NCBI RefSeq assembly: GCF_024172125.1
Contig: NZ_JAMZEA010000009.1
Span: 310,001 to 374,000, forward strand
Reading direction: 5' to 3'
Length of the DNA: 64,000 nucleotides
Source: Actinomadura rupiterrae
Lineage (GTDB): Bacteria > Actinomycetota > Actinomycetes > Streptosporangiales > Streptosporangiaceae
The notes below the pieces were generated by a model. That model was not told the origin of the DNA, ran no database searches, and saw only the letters and a list, made by a program, of their open reading frames with translations. The position numbers and the translations under genes were made by a program. Shown here piece after piece: positions 14,611 to 36,700 of this stretch (the stretch's first letter is position 1; each line of letters begins with the position of its first letter).

Positions 14611-16707
14611 GTGAACGGGAGCCGGAAAGGTCCCGGCGGCCGCCTGGCCGCGCTGGTTTCGGGCAGGCGCACCAAATGGGTCGTGCTGGCGTTCTGGATC
14701 GTCCTGCTGGTCGCGCTGGGCCCGCTCTCGGGGCGGCTCAAGGACGTCCAGAAGAACGACGCGGCCAGCTGGCTCCCGGCGGGGGCGCAGTCCACGCAGG
14801 TGGTGAAGCTGGACGAGCGGTTCCACTCCGGCGAGCCCGTGACGGCCGTCGTGGTCTACGAGCGGGCGGGCGGCATCACCCCCGCCGACCAGGCCAAGGC
14901 GCGCTCCGACGCCGCCGCGTTCGCGCGGCTGCCGGGCGCGGGGCAGGCGCAGGGCCCGTTCCGCTCGACGGACGGCAAGGCGCTGCGGACGCTCGTCCCG
15001 GTGAACAAGGACGACGCGCAGAAGGCCGTGACGTCGGCGCGGGACATCGCGGCGCGCGGCGCGGACGGGCTGGAGACGCACGTCACCGGCCCGGCGGGCG
15101 GCGCGGCCGACCTGAGCGCGGTGTTCGGCTCGATGGACGGCCTGCTGCTGATGGTCGCGGCGGGTGTGGTGATCGCGCTGCTGCTGCTCATCTACCGCAG
15201 CCCGCTGCTGTGGCTGGTGCCGGTGCTGAGCGCGGTGTTCGCCCTCGGCCTGTCGCAGTCGGCGGTGTACCTGCTCGCCAAGTACGCGGGGCTGACGTTC
15301 AACGGGCAGACGTCGGGGATCCTGACCGTCCTGGTGTTCGGGGTCGCGACGGACTACGCGCTGCTGCTGGTCGCCCGGTACCGCGAGGAGCTGCGGCGGC
15401 ACGAGGACCGGCACGAGGCGATGGCGGCGGCGCTGCACCGCGCGGGTCCGGCGGTCCTCGCGTCGGCGGGGACGGTCGCGGTCGGGCTGCTGTGCCTGCT
15501 CGCCGCGACGATGAACAGCAACCGGGGCCTCGGCCCGGTCGCGGCGGCCGGCGTGATCGCGGCGCTCGCGGCGATGATGACGCTGCTGCCCGCGCTGCTG
15601 GTGGTGCTGGGCCGGTGGATCTTCTGGCCGCTCGTCCCGCGCTACGACGCGGCGACGCGGCTGGAGGGCGAGCACGGCCTCTGGGGACGCGTCGGACGGC
15701 TCGTCGCGGCGCGTCCGCGGCTGCTGTGGATCGGCACGTCGGTGGTGCTGCTCGCGCTGACGTTCGGGCTCGGCTCGCTGTCGGCCAACGGCCTGTCGAA
15801 CAAGGGCCAGTTCGTCACCAAGCCGGACTCGGTGACGGGCGCGGAGGCCCTCGCGCGGCACTTTCCCGCCGGGTCCGGCGCTCCGGCCGTGGTCATCGGC
15901 GACGCGTCCCGGGCCGCGGGGCTGGCCACCACGCTGCGCTCGACCGAGGGTGTCGCGGAGGTGGGGCGTCCGACCAGCGCGCAGGGGCTCGTCCGGTACG
16001 AGGCGACGTTGCGCGACCCCGCCGACAGCCGGGCCGCGCAGAACACCGTGGACCGGCTGCGGAAGGCCGTCGGGAGTACCGCCCAGGTCGGCGGGACCAC
16101 CGCCGTCAACCTCGACACAAGGCGCGCCGCCGCGCATGACAACAAGGTCATCATCCCGGTCGTGCTGGCCGTGGTGTTCCTGATCCTGGCCGTCCTGCTG
16201 CGGGCGCTGGTCGCTCCGCTGCTGATGATGGCGACGGTCGTGCTCTCGTTCCTCGCCTCGCTCGGGGTGAGCGCGCTCGTCTTCAAGCACGGGTTCGGAT
16301 TCGACGGCAGCGACGCGTCGTTCCCGCTGCTGGCGTTCATCTTCCTGGTCGCGCTCGGGGTGGACTACAACATCTTCCTCATGCACCGCGTCCGGGAGGA
16401 GGCGGAGCGGTCCGGGACGCGGCGCGGGGTCGTGCGCGGCCTGACCGTCACCGGCGGCGTGATCACCTCGGCCGGGCTCGTGCTGGCCGCGACGTTCGCC
16501 GTGCTGACCGCGCTGCCGCTGGCCGCGATGGTGCAGATGGGCTTCGCGGTGGCGTTCGGCGTGCTGCTCGACACGGTGGTCGTCCGGTCGCTGCTGCTCC
16601 CGGCGCTGGCGTTCGACCTCGGGCGGCGGATCTGGCTCCCGGGCCGCCTCGCCAGGCCGGCCGCGCCCGCTCCCGAGCGGGCCGGCGAGCTGGAGCCGCT
16701 CGGCTGA
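14611..16707 (+). CDS. MMPL/RND-family lipid or drug exporter
   Basis: The 698-residue protein has the duplicated build of MMPL proteins: an N-terminal membrane helix (TKWVVLAFWIVLLVALGPL), an extracytoplasmic domain, and five or six helices containing FGVATDYALLLVARYREEL. A second periplasmic domain and a second helix set follow, with FLVALGVDYNIFLMHRVREE. The G-x-x-x-D-Y motifs in both halves carry the Asp-Tyr pairs that relay protons. The family moves lipids, siderophores or hydrophobic antibiotics. GAGGAGG stands eight bases before the GTG start. It is the nearest exporter to the PKS genes apart from the POT transporter, so a role in exporting the polyketide is possible but unproven. Confidence 0.93.
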   Translation: MNGSRKGPGGRLAALVSGRRTKWVVLAFWIVLLVALGPLSGRLKDVQKNDAASWLPAGAQSTQVVKLDERFHSGEPVTAVVVYERAGGITPADQAKARSDAAAFARLPGAGQAQGPFRSTDGKALRTLVPVNKDDAQKAVTSARDIAARGADGLETHVTGPAGGAADLSAVFGSMDGLLLMVAAGVVIALLLLIYRSPLLWLVPVLSAVFALGLSQSAVYLLAKYAGLTFNGQTSGILTVLVFGVATDYALLLVARYREELRRHEDRHEAMAAALHRAGPAVLASAGTVAVGLLCLLAATMNSNRGLGPVAAAGVIAALAAMMTLLPALLVVLGRWIFWPLVPRYDAATRLEGEHGLWGRVGRLVAARPRLLWIGTSVVLLALTFGLGSLSANGLSNKGQFVTKPDSVTGAEALARHFPAGSGAPAVVIGDASRAAGLATTLRSTEGVAEVGRPTSAQGLVRYEATLRDPADSRAAQNTVDRLRKAVGSTAQVGGTTAVNLDTRRAAAHDNKVIIPVVLAVVFLILAVLLRALVAPLLMMATVVLSFLASLGVSALVFKHGFGFDGSDASFPLLAFIFLVALGVDYNIFLMHRVREEAERSGTRRGVVRGLTVTGGVITSAGLVLAATFAVLTALPLAAMVQMGFAVAFGVLLDTVVVRSLLLPALAFDLGRRIWLPGRLARPAAPAPERAGELEPLG

Positions 16708-16742
16708 CGCCGTCCCCGAACCGACCGACGGCCCCTTGAACG

Positions 16743-16782
16743 CGTGGGATCCGCCCCCCTCCCCCCAGCGGCGGATCCCACG
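16743..16782. terminator. Bidirectional terminator hairpin
   Basis: Perfect 13-bp stem (CGTGGGATCCGCC with its complement) and a 14-base, C-rich loop, between the converging MMPL and POT transporter genes. Confidence 0.8.
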
Positions 16783-16840
16783 TTCGTCGCGTCCTCGCGC
16801 GTCGCTGGACGGACGGTGGTCCCGCCCGTCCAGCGGGAGG

Positions 16841-18319
16841 TCAGGCGCTGGACGCCAGGACCCGCGCGCGGCGGCCGCGGCCTGCGAGCGCGGCGGCGGC
16901 GAGCAGCGGCAGCAGGCCGAAGACCAGGTAGTAGAGCGGCGCGGGCAGGACGTCCGAGAGCAGCACGACGCGGCTGCCGACCGCCATCCCGAGCGCGCTG
17001 AACAGCCACCACAGGCCCATGACGCGGCCCCGGAACGCGACGGGCGCGGCATCCGCGACGGCGCTCATCCCGGACGGCCCGAGCACGATCTCCCCGCAGG
17101 CGTGCAGCAGGTAGACCGCGACGAGCCAGAGCGGCGTGACGCGGACGCCGTCCGCCGCGGACATCGAGGCCAGCGACATCACCAGGAAGCCGCCGCCCGC
17201 CAGCGCGAGACCGGTGCAGACCTTCCGCCGCACGCCGGCCCGCGCGCCCAGGCGCAGCGCGACCGCTGCGAACAGCGGCGCGGCGAGCAGGATGAACAGC
17301 GGCGTCAGGGACTGGAACCAGGCGGCCGGAACGGTGAACCCGGCGATGTCGCGGTCGGTGTGGCGGTCGGCGAACAGGTTCAGCAGCGATCCGGCCTGCC
17401 CGACGACCATCCAGAACAGCGACGCGGCGAGGAACAGCCACAGGAACGAGCCGAGCCGGGTCCGGTCGGCGCGGGTGAGGGCGGGATCGCGGCGCACGGC
17501 GAGGTAGCCGAGCGGCGGGACGACCATGACGACCAGTCCGAGGCCGATCAGGACGTGCTTGACGGCGAGGGTGCCGGCCACCGCGTCCGCGCCGAGCAGC
17601 AGGGCGGCGACGCCGACGACGGTGGCTGCGACGCGTCCGGCGGAACGCAGCTCGCGCCGTGTCGCCGGACGCGCCGGGCGCCCGCCGACCTCTCCGAACG
17701 TCCGGGAGCCGACGACGAACTGCGCGACCCCGAACGTCATGCCGACCCCGGCGGCGGCGAACCCGGCATGCCAGTTGACGCGCTCGCCGAGGTAGCCGGT
17801 GACCAGCGGCGCGAGCAGGGCGCTGACCTGGATGCTCATGTAGAAGACGGCGAACGCCGCCTCCCGGCGGACCTCCTGGCCCGGCCCGTAGAACCGGGTG
17901 AGCAGGCCGCTCATGTTCGGTTTCAGCACGCCGGTGCCGAGCGCGATGAGCGCCAGGCCGAGGAAGGTGCAGGCGCGGACCGGGACGGCCATGCAGTAGT
18001 GCCCGGCGGCGACGGTCGCGGCGCCGCACACGACCGCGCGGCGCTCGCCTAGCACGCGGTCGCCGAGCCAGCCGCCGGGCAGCGCCAGCATGAACAGCGT
18101 CGCCATGTAGACGCCGAACAGCGCGGCGGCCTCGCTCTTCGGCAGGCCGAGGCCGCCGCGCGACGCGGGCGCCGCCGCGTACAGCACGAGGATCGCCTGC
18201 ATCCCGTAGAAGCTGAACCGCTCCCACATGTCGGTGAGGAACAGGGTGACGAACCACCCGGGGCGGGCGGGGCCGGCGGCGGGCAGCAGCCGGCGGGGCA
18301 CGATCTGGATCACGCGCAC
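16841..18319 (-). CDS. POT-family (PTR2) proton-coupled peptide transporter
   Basis: The sequence carries the POT signatures: the TM1 E-R-F-S-F-Y-G motif (WERFSFYGMQAILVLY), GGWLGDRVLGERRAV after TM2, GTGVLKPNMSGLL and FYMSIQVSALLAPL. There are 12-14 membrane segments. The usual start region is replaced in the long frame by an Arg/Pro-rich extension. I use the GTG at 18319 (VRVIQIVPRR), giving 492 residues; another GTG two codons later is possible. The family imports di- and tripeptides, and some members move peptide-like drugs. It is divergent from PKS1, with 185 bp between the starts that must hold both promoters; I see no clear motif there. A link to the polyketide is not shown. Confidence 0.9.
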   Translation of the reverse strand: MRVIQIVPRRLLPAAGPARPGWFVTLFLTDMWERFSFYGMQAILVLYAAAPASRGGLGLPKSEAAALFGVYMATLFMLALPGGWLGDRVLGERRAVVCGAATVAAGHYCMAVPVRACTFLGLALIALGTGVLKPNMSGLLTRFYGPGQEVRREAAFAVFYMSIQVSALLAPLVTGYLGERVNWHAGFAAAGVGMTFGVAQFVVGSRTFGEVGGRPARPATRRELRSAGRVAATVVGVAALLLGADAVAGTLAVKHVLIGLGLVVMVVPPLGYLAVRRDPALTRADRTRLGSFLWLFLAASLFWMVVGQAGSLLNLFADRHTDRDIAGFTVPAAWFQSLTPLFILLAAPLFAAVALRLGARAGVRRKVCTGLALAGGGFLVMSLASMSAADGVRVTPLWLVAVYLLHACGEIVLGPSGMSAVADAAPVAFRGRVMGLWWLFSALGMAVGSRVVLLSDVLPAPLYYLVFGLLPLLAAAALAGRGRRARVLASSA

Positions 18320-18504
18320 ACCGTGCGGCCTGCGGGGCGAGCGCGGGTCGAGGACCGGTCGAGCCGCGCGGGCGGCGCCTCCCGCCGGCCGCTCTAGCGC
18401 GCGTCCATACCGCGACGACGGTCCGTTCAGCGGGCGCCGGGAGCCTGTCCGCGTGGGCACGGCGTCGGCTCGGGCCCGAGGCGTCGCGGGAGGGGTTCCG
18501 GAGC

Positions 18505-27726
<9,222 letters not shown>

Positions 27727-27778
27727 CCCGCCCGCATCCCTGCACGCAGCGACATCCCAGGAAGGTTGGACGACCCCC

Positions 27779-30700
27779 ATGGCGACCGCGGACGAGCTTC
27801 GCACCTACCTCCGGCAGGCGACCCTCGACCTGCACCAGGCCCGCACGCGGCTCCGCGAGCTGGAGTCGCGGACGCGGGAGCCGATCGCGATCGTCGCGAT
27901 GGCGGCCCGCTACCCCGGCGCCGACTCCCCCGAGGCGCTGTGGGACCTGGCCGCGGGCGGCCGGGACGCGGTCACCGGCTTCCCCGCCGACCGCGGCTGG
28001 GACCTCGACGGCCTCTACGACCCCGACCCCGAGGTCCCGGGGAAGACCTACGTGACGCGGGGCGGGTTCCTGCACGACGCCGCGCTGTTCGATCCGGAGT
28101 TCTTCGGCATCAACCGGCGCGAGGCCATGGCGATGGACCCGCAGCAGCGGCTCCTGCTGGAGGTGGCCTGGGAGTCCCTCGAACGCGCGGGGCTCGACCC
28201 GGCCGCGCTGCGCGGGTCCGCGACCGGCGTATTCGCGGGGGTGATCCCGCAGGAGTACGTGTCGCTGGGCGGCGCGGACGAGGAGGGCCTGGACGGCTAC
28301 CTGCTGACCGGGTCGATCCCGAGCGTCGCGTCGGGGCGGGTCGCCTACCAGCTCGGCCTGGAGGGCCCGGCCGTGACAGTCGACACGGCCTGCTCGTCGT
28401 CGCTGGTCGCGGTGCACCTGGCCGTCCAGGCGCTGCGGAACGGCGAGTGCGGGCTGGCGCTGGCGGGTGGCGTCACGGTGATGGCGACGCCCGGCATGTA
28501 CCTGGAGTTCAGCAGGCAGCGCGGCCTCGCCCCGGACGGCCGGATCAAGCCGTTCGCGGCGGGCGCGGACGGGACGATCTGGGGCGAGGGCGCGGGAGTG
28601 CTCGTCCTGGAACGCCTCTCGGACGCGCAGCGCGCGGGCCATCCGGTCCTGGCGGTCGTGCGCGGCTCGGCGGTGAACCAGGACGGCGCGAGCAACGGCC
28701 TCACCGCGCCGAACGGACCGTCCCAGCAGCGCGTGATCCGCGCGGCGCTGGCGAACGCCGGGCTCACCCCCGACCAGGTGGACGCCGTCGAAGCGCACGG
28801 CACCGGGACCACGCTCGGCGACCCGATGGAGGCGGAGGCACTCATCGCCGCCTACGGTCAAGAACGTTCGCGCCCGCTGCTGCTCGGGTCGATCAAGTCG
28901 AACATCGGGCACACGCAGGCCGCCGCCGGAGTCGCCGGGATCATCAAGATGGTCATGGCGATGCGGCACGGCGTCCTGCCGGGCACGCTGAACGTGGACG
29001 AGCCGTCGCCGGAGGTCGACTGGAGCTCCGGCGGCCTGCGCCTCGTCACCGAGGCGACGCCGTGGCCCGAGTCGGACGGTCCGCGCCGCGCGGGCGTGTC
29101 GTCGTTCGGGATCAGTGGCACCAACGCGCACGTCATCGTGGAAGCGGCTCCGGCCGGGGAACCTGTGGAGGCGCGGGACGCCGAGAGGCCGCTGCCGCCG
29201 GTTCCGTTCGCGATCTCCGCGCACACCGAGGCCGCGTTGCGCGCGCAGGCGACCCGGCTCGCCGCCCACCTCGACCGCGACCCAGACCTCCGGCTCACTG
29301 ATCTCGGCCATACGCTGGCCGTGGGACGTCCGCTGCGCGAGCATCGCGCCTTCGTCGTCGCGGCCGATCGCGAGGGGTTGCCGTCGGGTCTGCGTGCGCT
29401 GGGCGCGGGCGAATCGTCCGCTTCGGTCGTCACCGGGACGGCCGGTGCGGCGGGCACGCTGGCGTTCATGTTCACCGGCCAGGGCAGCCAGCGTCCCGGG
29501 ATGGGCCTGGGCCTCGCCGAAGCCCATCCGGTCTTCGCCGCCGCGTTGGCCGAGGTCGCCGAACTCCTCGGACAGACCCCCGAAGCCCTCCTGACGCACG
29601 CCGAGCTGAACCAGACCGAACACGCCCAACCGGCATTGTTCGCTCTCCAAGTCGCCCTCTACCGGCTCCTGGAACACCACGGCATCACGCCTGACCTGCT
29701 CATCGGCCACTCGCTCGGCGAGATCAGCGCGGCCCATGTCGCGGGCGTCCTGTCGCTGGAGGACGCCTGCACGCTGGTCAGCTCCCGCGCCCGGCTCATG
29801 CAGAGCGCGAGCGGGAACGGCGCGATGATCGCCCTCAACGCCCCCGCCGAGGCCGTCCGTTCCCTGCTCCCGGACGATGGGACGGTCGGGATCGCCGCGA
29901 TCAACGGCCCGAACGCGACCGTCGTCTCCGGCGACCACGACGCCACGCACCATGTCGCGCAGCAGTGGCGCGACCAGGGCGGACGGGCCCGTCCGCTCAA
30001 GGTCAGCCACGCGTTCCACTCGCACCACATGGACCCGGTGCTCGACGAGTTCCGCGCCGTCGCGGCCGGGCTGACCTACCACCAGCCGCGCATCCCGGTG
30101 ATCTCCAACGTCACCGGAGGCATCGCCACCGAGCTGGACGATCCCGACTACTGGGTCCGCCACCTGCGCGGCACGGTCGACTTCCACCAAGGCGTCATCA
30201 CGCTCCACGCCGGCGGCGCGACCGCCTACCTCGAACTCGGCCCCGACAGCACGCTCACCACGCTCGCCACCGGGACGCTCGCGGACGAAGGCGTCGCGCT
30301 GTCGGCGACGCTGCGTCCCGGACGGCCCGAACCCGAGACCTACGCGCTGGCCCTCGCCCGCGTCGCGAGCGCCGGGGCGGCGACACCCGACTGGGACGCG
30401 ATCTTCCCGGAGGCGCGTCCGGTCGCGCTGCCGACCACGGCGTTCGACCGGCAGCGCTACTGGCTGGCCGGAGGCCGGTCGCCCGGGGCCGCCGAGGTGC
30501 TGGGGCTCGACAGGACGGGCCACCCGCTGCTCGGCGTCGCGACCGACCTCGCCGACGGGTCCGGCGTCGTGCTGACCGGGCGGCTCAGCACCGGCATCCA
30601 CCGATGGCTTCCCGACCACGTCGTCCAGGGCTCGGTGCTACTGCCTGGGACGGCGTTCCTCGAACTCGCCACCCATGCCGGAACCCGCACCGGCACGCCG

Positions 30701-33700
30701 CACGCCGAGGAACTCACGCTGGTGCGGCCGCTCGTCCTCACGCCGGGGACGCCCGTCCGCGTCCAGGTGACCGTCAGCGGCCCGGATGACGGCGGCCGCC
30801 GCTCGGTCGCCGTCCACGCGCGCACCGACGAGAACGAACCGTGGACGCGGCACGCCACCGGCACGCTCTCCGCGGCCCCCGAGATGCCTCCGGCCGAACC
30901 GGTCGGCGCGTGGCCGCCGCCCGACGCCGAGCCGCTCGACATCGACGCTCTCTACGAGACCCTCAGCAACCAGGGTCTCGACTACGGGCCCGCGTTCCGT
31001 GGAGTGCGTGCCGCCTGGCGCGCGGGAAGCGATCTCTACGCCGAGATCGCGCTCCCCGAGGGCCAGGACGCCGGCGGGTACGGCCTCCACCCGGCGCTGC
31101 TCGACGCCGCGCTTCACCCGCTGCCGTACGCGTTCGGCGACGACGCGCTGCGCCTTCCGTTCGCCTGGCAGGACTTCACGATCTGGGCCGAGGGCGCGTC
31201 CGCGGTCCGCGTCCGCATGGCGGTGACCGGCGACGACACCATCGAACTGGCCCTGTCCGACGGCACGCGGCCGATCGCGGCCGGGACGCTCACGGCGCGC
31301 CCGCTCACCGGCGAAGGTCTCGCCGCAGTGCGCGCCGCCCGGCACGATTCGCTCTACGGCATCGAGTGGAAGCCGCTCGCGACGCCGTCGGACGTTCCGT
31401 CCCGTAGCTGGGACGAGTTCGGCGAAGATCTACAGATCACCGCGGGTGCGGATACCGTCCTGATGCAGATCGGCAGCAGCGGCGACGGGCATCCCGAGGC
31501 GGCCCACGACCTCGCCGAGCGGACGCTCCGCCACCTTCAGCGGTTCCTCGGCGATTCCGCGATGGACGATGCGCACCTCGTCGTCACCCTCGCCGAGGAC
31601 GATCTGACCGCCGCGCCGATCGTCGGGCTCATCCGCACCGCGCAGGCCGAGAACCCCGACCGGATCACGCTCGTCACCCACGACAGCCCCATCCTCAGAG
31701 ACCGGCTCGACGCCGCGCTCGCCACTGACGAGCCGCACATCGCATTCCGCGAAGGCGCGATGTTCGCCCCGCGGCTCGCACGCACGACCTCCAACACCAC
31801 CGAACCGGCGCCGCTCCGCACCGATGGCACCATCCTGATCACCGGCGGCACAGGCAGCCTCGGCGCGCTCCTCGCCCGCCACCTCGTCACCGAGCACGGC
31901 GCGCGGAACCTGCTGCTGACCAGCCGCTCCGGCCCCCAGGCTCCGGGCGCGGACGAGCTGGCGGCGGAGCTTCGAGAACTCGGGGCGAACGTCGAGATCG
32001 CCGCCTGCGACGCGTCCGACCACGACGCGCTGGCGCGGCTGCTCGACGCCATTCCCGCCGAGCGGCCGCTGACGGCGGTCGTGCATACCGCCGGGGTACT
32101 CAACGACGCCACATTCTCGGCACTCACTTCCGACGAACTCCACGTTGTCCTGAAACCGAAAATCGACGCCGCGTGGAACCTGCACCGCCTCACCCGCGAC
32201 AACCCCGACGTCACCGCGTTCGTCCTCTACTCCTCGATCGCCGCGACGCTGGGGAACCCGGGGCAGGCGAACTACGCCGCCGCGAACACCTACCTGGACG
32301 CGCTGGCCCGCCACCGCCGCGCCGAGAACCTCCCCGCCACGTCCCTCGCGTGGGGGCTCTGGGCGCAGGACGGCGGCATGACCGGCACGCTCGACACGGC
32401 CGACCGGACCCGCCTCGCCCGTATCGGCGTCGCCCCGCTCGGCACCGCCGAGGCGCTCGCGCTGTTCGACACCGCGCTCACCAGGGACGATCCGTTCCTC
32501 GCACCGTTCCGCCTGGACGCGGCAGGCGCTCGGCAGGCTCCCGAGATCCCGGCGATGCTGCGCGGTCTCGTCCGGCCGGCGCCGACCCGCACCGCCGCAC
32601 ACGCGGACGGCGACCAGCTCGGACGGCTCGCCGCCCTGACCGGAGCCGACCGCGCGGCCGGGCTGCTGGCGATCGTGCGCGGCGAGCTGGCGGCCGTGCT
32701 CGGCCGGAGCGACCGGGACGCGATCCCCGCCGACCGCCCGTTCAAGGAACTCGGCTTCGACTCGCTCACCGCCGTCGAGCTGCGGAACCGGCTCAGCAGG
32801 CTCGCGGGACGCAGGCTCCCCGCGACGCTGGTCTTCGACCATCCGACGCTCAACGCCCTCAGCCGCTTCCTCGGAACCGAGCTGTTCGGCGACGCCGACG
32901 AGCAGGCGAACCGGCCCGCGCCGACCGCCCGGACCAGCGCGGACGAGCCGATCGCCGTCGTCGGGATGGCGTGCCGCCTGCCCGGTGACGTGTCCACACC
33001 CGAGGACCTGTGGCGGCTGCTCACGGACGGCACCGACGCGGTCTCCGGCTTCCCGGACGACCGCGGCTGGGACCTCGACGCCCTCTACAGCCCGGACCCG
33101 GCGACGCCCGGCACGTCCTATGCCCGGCACGGCGGTTTCGTCCGGGACGTCGCCGGGTTCGACCCCGCGTTCTTCGGGATGAGCCCGCGCGAGGCGCTCG
33201 CCACCGACCCCACGCAGCGGCTCCTGCTGGAGGTGTCCTGGGAGGCGATCGAGCGCGCCGGGATCGAGCCGGGCTCGCTCCGCGACAGCTCCACCGGTGT
33301 CTTCGCCGGGTTCATGCGCAGCGGCTACGACAGCGGCAACCCGCCCGCCGAGCTGGAGGGCTACCTGGCGACGGGCAACATCGGGAGCGTGGTGTCCGGG
33401 CGGATCGCCTACACGCTCGGGCTCCAGGGCCCGGCGATCACGGTCGACACGGCCTGCTCCTCGTCGCTGGTCGCGCTGCACCTGGCCGCGCAGGCGCTCC
33501 GGAACGGCGAGTGCGACCTGGCCCTGGCGGGCGGCGCGACGATCATGGCGTCGCCCGCGACGTTCATCGAGTTCAGCCGGCAGCGCGGGCTCGCCCCGGA
33601 CGGGCGGTGCAAGTCGTTCGCCGCGGGTGCCGACGGCACCGGCTGGGGCGAGGGCGCGGCGATGCTGCTGGTCGAGCGGCTGTCGGACGCGCGCCGCAAC

Positions 33701-36700
33701 GGCCACCCGGTGCTGGCGGTCGTGCGCGGCTCCGCCGTGAACCAGGACGGCGCGAGCAACGGCCTGACCGCGCCGAACGGGCCGTCCCAGCAGCGCGTCA
33801 TCCGCGCCGCGCTCGCCGCCGCGAACCTCGCGCCCGGGGACGTGGACGCCGTGGAGGCGCACGGCACCGGCACGACGCTCGGCGACCCGATCGAGGCGCA
33901 GGCCCTGATCGCCGCCTACGGTCGGGAGCGCGAGCGGCCGCTGCTGCTCGGGTCGGTCAAGTCGAACATCGGGCACACGCAGGCCGCCGCAGGCGTGACC
34001 GGCGTGATCAAGATGATCCTGGCGATGCGGCACGGCGTCCTCCCCCGGACCCTGCACGCGGACGAGCCGTCCCCCGAGATCGACTGGAGCTCGGGCGCGC
34101 TCGCGCTGCTCACCGAGCCGCAACCGTGGCCTGTGGACGACCGGCCGCGCCGCGCCGGGGTGTCGTCGTTCGGTGTCAGCGGCACCAACGCGCACGTGAT
34201 CGTCGAAGCGGCCGCCGAGCCGGAGCCCGAGCCCGCCGCGAGCGCAGAGCCGCCCGCGATCCCCTGGGTGCTGTCGGCGCGGGACGAGGCGGCCGTCCGC
34301 GAGCAGGCCGACCGGCTCCGCCAGGCCGTCGGCGCGCTGCCGCCCGTCGATGTCGGGCTGTCGCTGGCCACCGGACGCACCGCGTTCGACCACCGCGCCG
34401 TCGTCATCGGCCGGGACCGGGAGGCGCTGCGGCGCGGCCTGGACGCGCTCGCGGCGGGCGAGCCCGAGCCGGTGATCGGCCTCGCCGCCGAGGTGGGGCG
34501 TCCGGTGTTCGTGTTCTCGGGCCAGGGCGGCCAGTGGCCGGGCATGGCCCTGGAGCTGGCCGAGCAGTGGCCGGCCTTCGCCGACAAGCTGCGGGCGTGC
34601 GAGGACGCGCTCGCCGCGCACGCGCCGTGGCGGCTCCGCGACGTGCTGGCGGACGCGGAGGCGCTGAAGAAGTCCGATGTCGTCCAGCCCGCGCTGTTCG
34701 CGGTGATGGTCGCGCTCGCCGGACTGTGGCGGTCGTTCGGGGTGGAACCCGCCGCGGTCGTCGGGCACTCGCAGGGCGAGATCGCCGCAGCTCACGTCGC
34801 GGGCGCGCTGTCCCTGGACGACGCGGCGCGCGCGATCGTGGCGCGGTCGCGGGTCCTGACGGCGCTCGCGGGCGCGGGCGGCATGGCGTCGGTGGAACTG
34901 CCCGCCGGCGACGTCGAGCGGCGGATCGCCGACCTGCCGGAACTCGGCGTCGCGGCCGTGAACGGCGCGGATTCGACCGTGCTGTCCGGGGAGGTCGCGG
35001 CACTGGAGCGGTTCGGCGCGGCGGTCGCCGCCGAGGGCGTCCGGTTCCGGATGCTGCCGGTGAACTACCCGTCGCACGGGCCGCAGATCGAGCGCGTCCG
35101 GGACGAGCTGCTGGAGGCGTTCGCGCCGATCCGGCCGCGTCCGGCGGAGATCGCGTTCTACTCGTCGGTGACCGGCGGCCTGCTGGACGGCGCGGAACTG
35201 GACGCCGCCTACTGGTACCGGAACGCGCGGCAGACCGTCCGGTTCGCGGACGCGACCGCCGCGCTGCTGGAGTCCGGGCACGAGGCGTTCGTGGAGGTCG
35301 CGCCGCACCCGGTGCTGACCAACGCGGTCCGGGCGAGCGCCGAGGCCGCCGGGCGGGCGGTCGTCGCGGTCGGCTCGCTGCGCCGCGACGAGGGCGGCTT
35401 CGACCGGTTCCTGACCTCGGTCGGCGAGGCGTACGCGGGCGGGCTCGCGGTCGACTGGACCCCGGCGCTGCCGGGCGGCCGCCACGCGGACCTGCCGACC
35501 TACCCCTTCCAGCGCCGCCGCTACTGGATGGCGTCCGGGACGGGCGCGGCGGACGTGTCGGCAGCCGGGCTCGCGAAGGTCGAGCATCCGCTGCTCGGCG
35601 CGGTGCTCGCCCCGGCCGACCGGGACGAGCCGGTGTTCAGCGGCCGGGTGTCGGCGGCGGCGCAACCGTGGCTCGCCGATCACGCCGTGGGCGACACCGT
35701 GCTGCTGCCCGGCGCGGCGTTCGTGGAGGCCGTGCTGCACGCGGCCCGCGAGGTCGGCTGCGCCCGGCTGGACGAGCTGACCCTCGCCGCCCCGCTCGTC
35801 CCGGCGGACGGCGGCGCGCAGCTCCAGATCGCGATCGGCGCGCCCGACGAGGACGGCCGCCGGAGCGTGACCGTCCATTCGCGTCCGGCCGACGCGGACG
35901 CGGACGAGCCGTGGACCCGGCACGCCACCGGGACGATCACGCCCGGCGAGGCGGCGCCGCCCTGGCGGGACGAGGGTGTCTGGCCGCCGCGCGGCGCGAC
36001 GGCGATCGACGTCGGCACGGCATACGACGACCTCGCCGAGCGCGGCTACCACTACGGGCCGTCCTTCCAGGGGTTGCGCGCGGCTTGGCGCCGGGACGGC
36101 GAGGTGTTCGCCGAGGTCGCGCTGCCAGAAGACCGGACCGACGACGGCCACGCGCTGCACCCGGCGCTTCTGGACGCGGCGCTGCACCCGATCGCGCTCG
36201 GTCTGCTCGGCGCACACGAGGGCGCGGTGCTGCCGTTCGCCTGGGAGGGCGTGACCGTCCATGCGGCGGGCGCGTCGGTGCTGCGCGTCCGGCTGACCGA
36301 GGACGGCGACGGCCGGATCACGGTCGCAGGCCTCGATCCGGCGGGCGGGCCCGTCGTGACGGTGTCCGCGCTGACCGTCCGGGCACTCGACCCGGGCGCG
36401 CTTCCAGCGCGGACTGGAGGCGGCGCGCTGTTCCGGGTCGAATGGTCGCCGCTGAGCGCGGAGTCCGCGCCCGCTTTGCGGGTCGGCGTGCTCGGGGCCG
36501 TTCCGGTCCCGGGCGCCGAGCGGTTCGACTCGCTCGATGCGGCCGGTCAGGCCGCGCCCGATGTGCTGGTGCTGCCCGCTCCGGCAGGCGGGCCGGTGAC
36601 CGAGACGGTCGCCCGGACGGCCGATCTCGCGCGGGCGTGGCTCGGCGACGAGCGGACCTCGGCTTCGCGGCTCGCGATCCTGACGGCGAACGCCGCGCGC

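Noticed and set aside
35681..35713. Module 3 DH as inactive because the motif reads HAVGD instead of HxxxG
   Set aside because: The His, the Pro and the second Asp motif remain, and D at this place is seen in other functional-looking DHs (module 4 also has HAVED), so I treat it as active.
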